Shown here piece by piece: positions 62,018-64,000 of a DNA stretch of 64,000 nucleotides. The stretch is taken from contig NZ_AUFJ01000010.1 in NCBI RefSeq assembly GCF_000426445.1, forward strand, positions 1-64,000, in the 5' to 3' direction. The position numbers and the translations under genes were made by a program. The number at the start of each line of letters is the position of its first letter. Positions within the stretch are counted from its first letter, which is position 1. Below the pieces are notes generated by a model, which was not told the origin of the DNA, made no database searches, and saw nothing but the letters and a program-made list of their open reading frames with translations. This stretch comes from Brevibacterium album DSM 18261 (GTDB taxonomy: Bacteria; Actinomycetota; Actinomycetes; Actinomycetales; Brevibacteriaceae).

Positions 62018-62648
62018 TCGCCCGCGTCCGGACCCGCGCCCGAGAGCGCTGTTTGCCCTCCTCCACGATGAGGCCGTGCAGCTCCGTGAGTTCCTCGACG
62101 CCGAAACCCGCGGCGGCGACAGCCGGGGCGAGCGCCCTCCGCGCCGCCTCGTAGCCGCGCGGCACAGCGAAGCCCGCCGCTTCGAGCAGCCGTCGCGCGT
62201 AGGCATCGGGGACGAACGCCGGCCGCGCATAGGCGTAGAGCCCGATCACGTCCGCCGTCTCCGGGCCGATCCCCCTGAGGGCGAGGAGCTCGGCCCGCAG
62301 CTGACCGTCGCTCAGGCGTGGGACCGCGGCCCCTCGCTCCTCCGCCCAGCGGGCGAGCGCCAGCAGCGCCGCGGCCTTGGCCCGCATGAATCCCGAGGAG
62401 CGGATGAGCTCGCGCAGCTTCTCCTCGGGCACCGTGAGCAGCCCTTCCGCGTGCAGCAGTCCCTGCGCACGCAGCCGTGCGATGCTCATCTCCACGTTCT
62501 GCCAGCGCGTGTTCTGGACGAGGACGGCGCCGGCCATCATCTCGAAGGGCGTCTGCGCCGGCCACCACCAGCCCTGGGGCCCATGCTCCGCGAGGAGGGA
62601 GCCGTACAGCTCGCGGAGGTCGATCTCCGCTGGACTCCTCTCCCCCAT
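61968..62648 (-). CDS. HhH-GPD DNA glycosylase, MagIII-like
   Basis: This 226-residue base-excision glycosylase has the helix-hairpin-helix LLALRGIGPETADVIGLYAY, followed by the catalytic Asp in FVPDAYARRLL. Glu replaces the lysine of true endonuclease III, and the N-terminal WWPAQTPFEMMAGAVLVQNTRWQNVE fits the MagIII/COG2231 group, which removes alkylated bases without lyase activity. The C-terminal cysteines that hold a 4Fe-4S cluster in relatives are absent: after LHGLIVEEGKQRSR the frame runs into a basic, unrelated tail that overlaps the ATPase gene by 50 bases. ATG at 62648 is set by TAGGGT 7 bases upstream. Confidence 0.82.
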   Translation of the reverse strand: MGERSPAEIDLRELYGSLLAEHGPQGWWWPAQTPFEMMAGAVLVQNTRWQNVEMSIARLRAQGLLHAEGLLTVPEEKLRELIRSSGFMRAKAAALLALARWAEERGAAVPRLSDGQLRAELLALRGIGPETADVIGLYAYARPAFVPDAYARRLLEAAGFAVPRGYEAARRALAPAVAAAGFGVEELTELHGLIVEEGKQRSRARVRTRAISAAPPCAGPIRPSPG

Positions 62649-62661
62649 GCCCGGCACCCTA
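62649..62661 (-). promoter_or_regulatory. Leaderless promoter of the glycosylase
   Basis: Minus-strand TAGGGT (62661-62656), 7-base gap, ATG at 62648. Confidence 0.5.
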
Positions 62662-62663
62662 GC

Positions 62664-64000
62664 TCACACCACGACATCGGGCAGGGGCCGCTGCCGCGGG
62701 GGCACCCCACCCGAGCACGCCTCCTGCCAGGCCGCGGCGAGGGCGGGCATCGCGGCCTGCCACTCCTTGGGCCCCGCGGTCAGCGGCATCCGCACGAAGC
62801 GCTCGAACGCGGCGCCGTCGGGACCGAAGCGCGGACCCGCCGGCAGGAGCACGCCGCGGGCATGGGCGGCGAGCGCGAGCGAGGACGAGGCCGGGTGCGG
62901 CAGGCGCGCCCACACCGTGAGCCCGCCCCGGGCCTCGGGCACCTCCCAGTCCGGCAGGTGGCGGGCGCTCAGCCGAGCCAGCGCCCGCGCACCGGCGCTC
63001 AGCTGCCCCGCCCGCTCGGCGAGCACCTCGGGCAGCCTGCGGAGCAGCAGCGCGACCGCGAGCTGCTCCACCACGGGGGTGCCGAGGTCGAAGGAGGTCC
63101 GTGCGGCGACGAGGCGCTCGATCAGGCCGCGGTCGGCCCGGATCCACCCCACGCGCAGGCCTCCCCAGAAGAGCTTGCCCGCCGAGCCGATGTGCACGAC
63201 CCCGCCAGCCCCTCGGGCCCGCCCCCCGCCGGACCCCGGCCCGTTTCCCTCTGCGCCGAGCGGCCGCGGAAGGGCGGCCTCCGCGGATGACTGCGCCTCC
63301 AGCCGCAGCAGCGCGGTCGTCTCGTCGGACAGCACTGCGGTGCCCGCCTCGGCCGCCGCCGCGACCAGCCTCTCCCGGTCTGCGGAAGGCATCGTCGCGC
63401 CTGTGGGGTTGTGGAGGTCCGGCATGAGGTAGGCGAGCGCCGGCCGCGCGCGGCGGAGCGTCCCGATGCCTGATTCGACGTCCCATCCGTCCGCGCTCGA
63501 CGAGGCCTCCGGTCCGACTGCCACCGGCATCGTGAGCACGCGGGCGCGGGCGGCCCGGAGCGCATCGAGCGCATGGGGGTAGGTCGGCGCCTCGAGGAGC
63601 GCACGGTCGCCTGGTCGCACGAGCACCTGCGCGAGAAGGTGGATGGCGTGCTGCGCGCCGAGCGTCACGAGCACCTGCGCCGGGTCCGTGGGCAGCCCGC
63701 GCGCGGAGTAGTACCCGGCGATCTCCGCACGCAGGTGCGGCAGGCCGCGGCCGTCGTAGCCGGAGTCCGGGAGGTAGCGGGGCAGCTCCTCGGCGGCGGC
63801 GCGCACCGCCTCGGGAACGAGCGCAGCGGCCGGCAGCGAGGCTCTGCCCAGGTCGAGCATCCCCTCGGCCCCGGGGACAGCAGGTGCCGCGTGCACCGGG
63901 CCGGGAAGCGCGACCACGGTGCCCGAACCCCGGCGGCTGCGCGCGTACCCCGACTCCCGCAGCGCATCGTAGGCGGTGGCCACGGTCGTACGGCTCACCC
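62664..64000 (-). CDS. MocR/PdxR-type regulator with aminotransferase domain (partial)
   Basis: The 5' end lies outside the window. What remains, 445 residues, begins inside a GntR winged helix (SRTTVATAYDALRESGYARSR, GSGTVV) and continues through a full fold-type I aminotransferase domain. Visible there are LVTLGAQHAIHLL, LEAPTYPHALDAL, the NPTG motif in MPDLHNPTGATM, VLSDETTA and the PLP lysine in HIGSAGKLFWGGLRVGW. MocR proteins regulate genes for pyridoxal phosphate, GABA or related metabolism; the target is probably upstream of this gene, beyond the window. The stop at 62664 is 16 bases from the glycosylase start, same strand. Confidence 0.88.
   Translation of the reverse strand, partial: VSRTTVATAYDALRESGYARSRRGSGTVVALPGPVHAAPAVPGAEGMLDLGRASLPAAALVPEAVRAAAEELPRYLPDSGYDGRGLPHLRAEIAGYYSARGLPTDPAQVLVTLGAQHAIHLLAQVLVRPGDRALLEAPTYPHALDALRAARARVLTMPVAVGPEASSSADGWDVESGIGTLRRARPALAYLMPDLHNPTGATMPSADRERLVAAAAEAGTAVLSDETTALLRLEAQSSAEAALPRPLGAEGNGPGSGGGRARGAGGVVHIGSAGKLFWGGLRVGWIRADRGLIERLVAARTSFDLGTPVVEQLAVALLLRRLPEVLAERAGQLSAGARALARLSARHLPDWEVPEARGGLTVWARLPHPASSSLALAAHARGVLLPAGPRFGPDGAAFERFVRMPLTAGPKEWQAAMPALAAAWQEACSGGVPPRQRPLPDVVV

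Noticed and set aside
1..64000. Search by eye for insertion sequences, prophage, CRISPR arrays, tRNAs and attachment sites
   Set aside because: No transposase, integrase, phage structural gene, spaced direct-repeat array or tRNA cloverleaf was recognised.

Overview
This 64 kb window reads as chromosomal DNA of a high-GC (about 70% by eye) Gram-positive actinomycete, most likely order Micrococcales. The evidence is a DUF3043/DUF4191 core block, a mycothione reductase, a type I-beta glutamine synthetase with its adenylyltransferase, an actinobacterial subunit IV cytochrome oxidase, and many start codons 6-7 bases after a TANNNT -10 element (leaderless transcripts). A four-gene mevalonate operon narrows this to the minority of actinomycetes that use that route; I do not name a genus.

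Bases 1-31,000 hold the conserved actinobacterial energy, lipoate and nitrogen block also known from mycobacteria. It contains the tail of a probable qcrB, a 1-kb non-coding stretch with two hairpin repeats, ctaC-ctaD-ctaF (aa3 oxidase), aat, erpA, an M20 peptidase, DUF3043, pyrD, pepA, lpdA-sucB, a membrane-anchored unknown, lipB-lipA-DUF4191, an RDD protein, and glnA1 behind a four-part GlnR box. Further on come a SPOR-like small protein, glnA2 and glnE. The stretch between glnA1 and glnE (20.1-24.7 kb) carries less conserved genes: a NarL-type two-component system, mtr and a VapBC-like toxin-antitoxin pair. Alanine dehydrogenase and a FadR-like regulator follow.

Bases 31,500-34,600 hold map, polyphosphate glucokinase, the RNase P RNA on the minus strand, and yaaA. 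Bases 34,600-41,250 are an iron-siderophore uptake unit: a divergent AraC regulator, a binding lipoprotein, a siderophore-interacting flavin reductase fused to a methyltransferase-like half, two FecCD permeases and an ATPase. A DtxR-type box and a 22-bp-spaced direct repeat stand in front of it.

Bases 41,250-51,330 contain a zinc-ribbon coiled-coil protein and a Nif3 protein, divergent from an acyl-CoA synthetase, then nhaA, a cysteine desulfurase, and mevalonate kinase, diphosphomevalonate decarboxylase, phosphomevalonate kinase and type II IPP isomerase, translationally coupled. Bases 51,350-64,000 are mixed: an ABC-2 exporter coupled to a small XRE regulator, a VOC protein, catalase, a homocysteine methyltransferase, a CopB-type ATPase with a small methyltransferase, a PatB-type C-S lyase, an orphan P-loop ATPase, a MagIII-like glycosylase without its usual cysteine cluster, and the 3' part of a MocR regulator.

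I see no transposase, integrase, tRNA, CRISPR array or prophage. The most unusual signals are a family of intergenic hairpin repeats, two symmetric divergent leaderless promoters, the reductase-methyltransferase fusion, and the phased-repeat promoter of the orphan ATPase.
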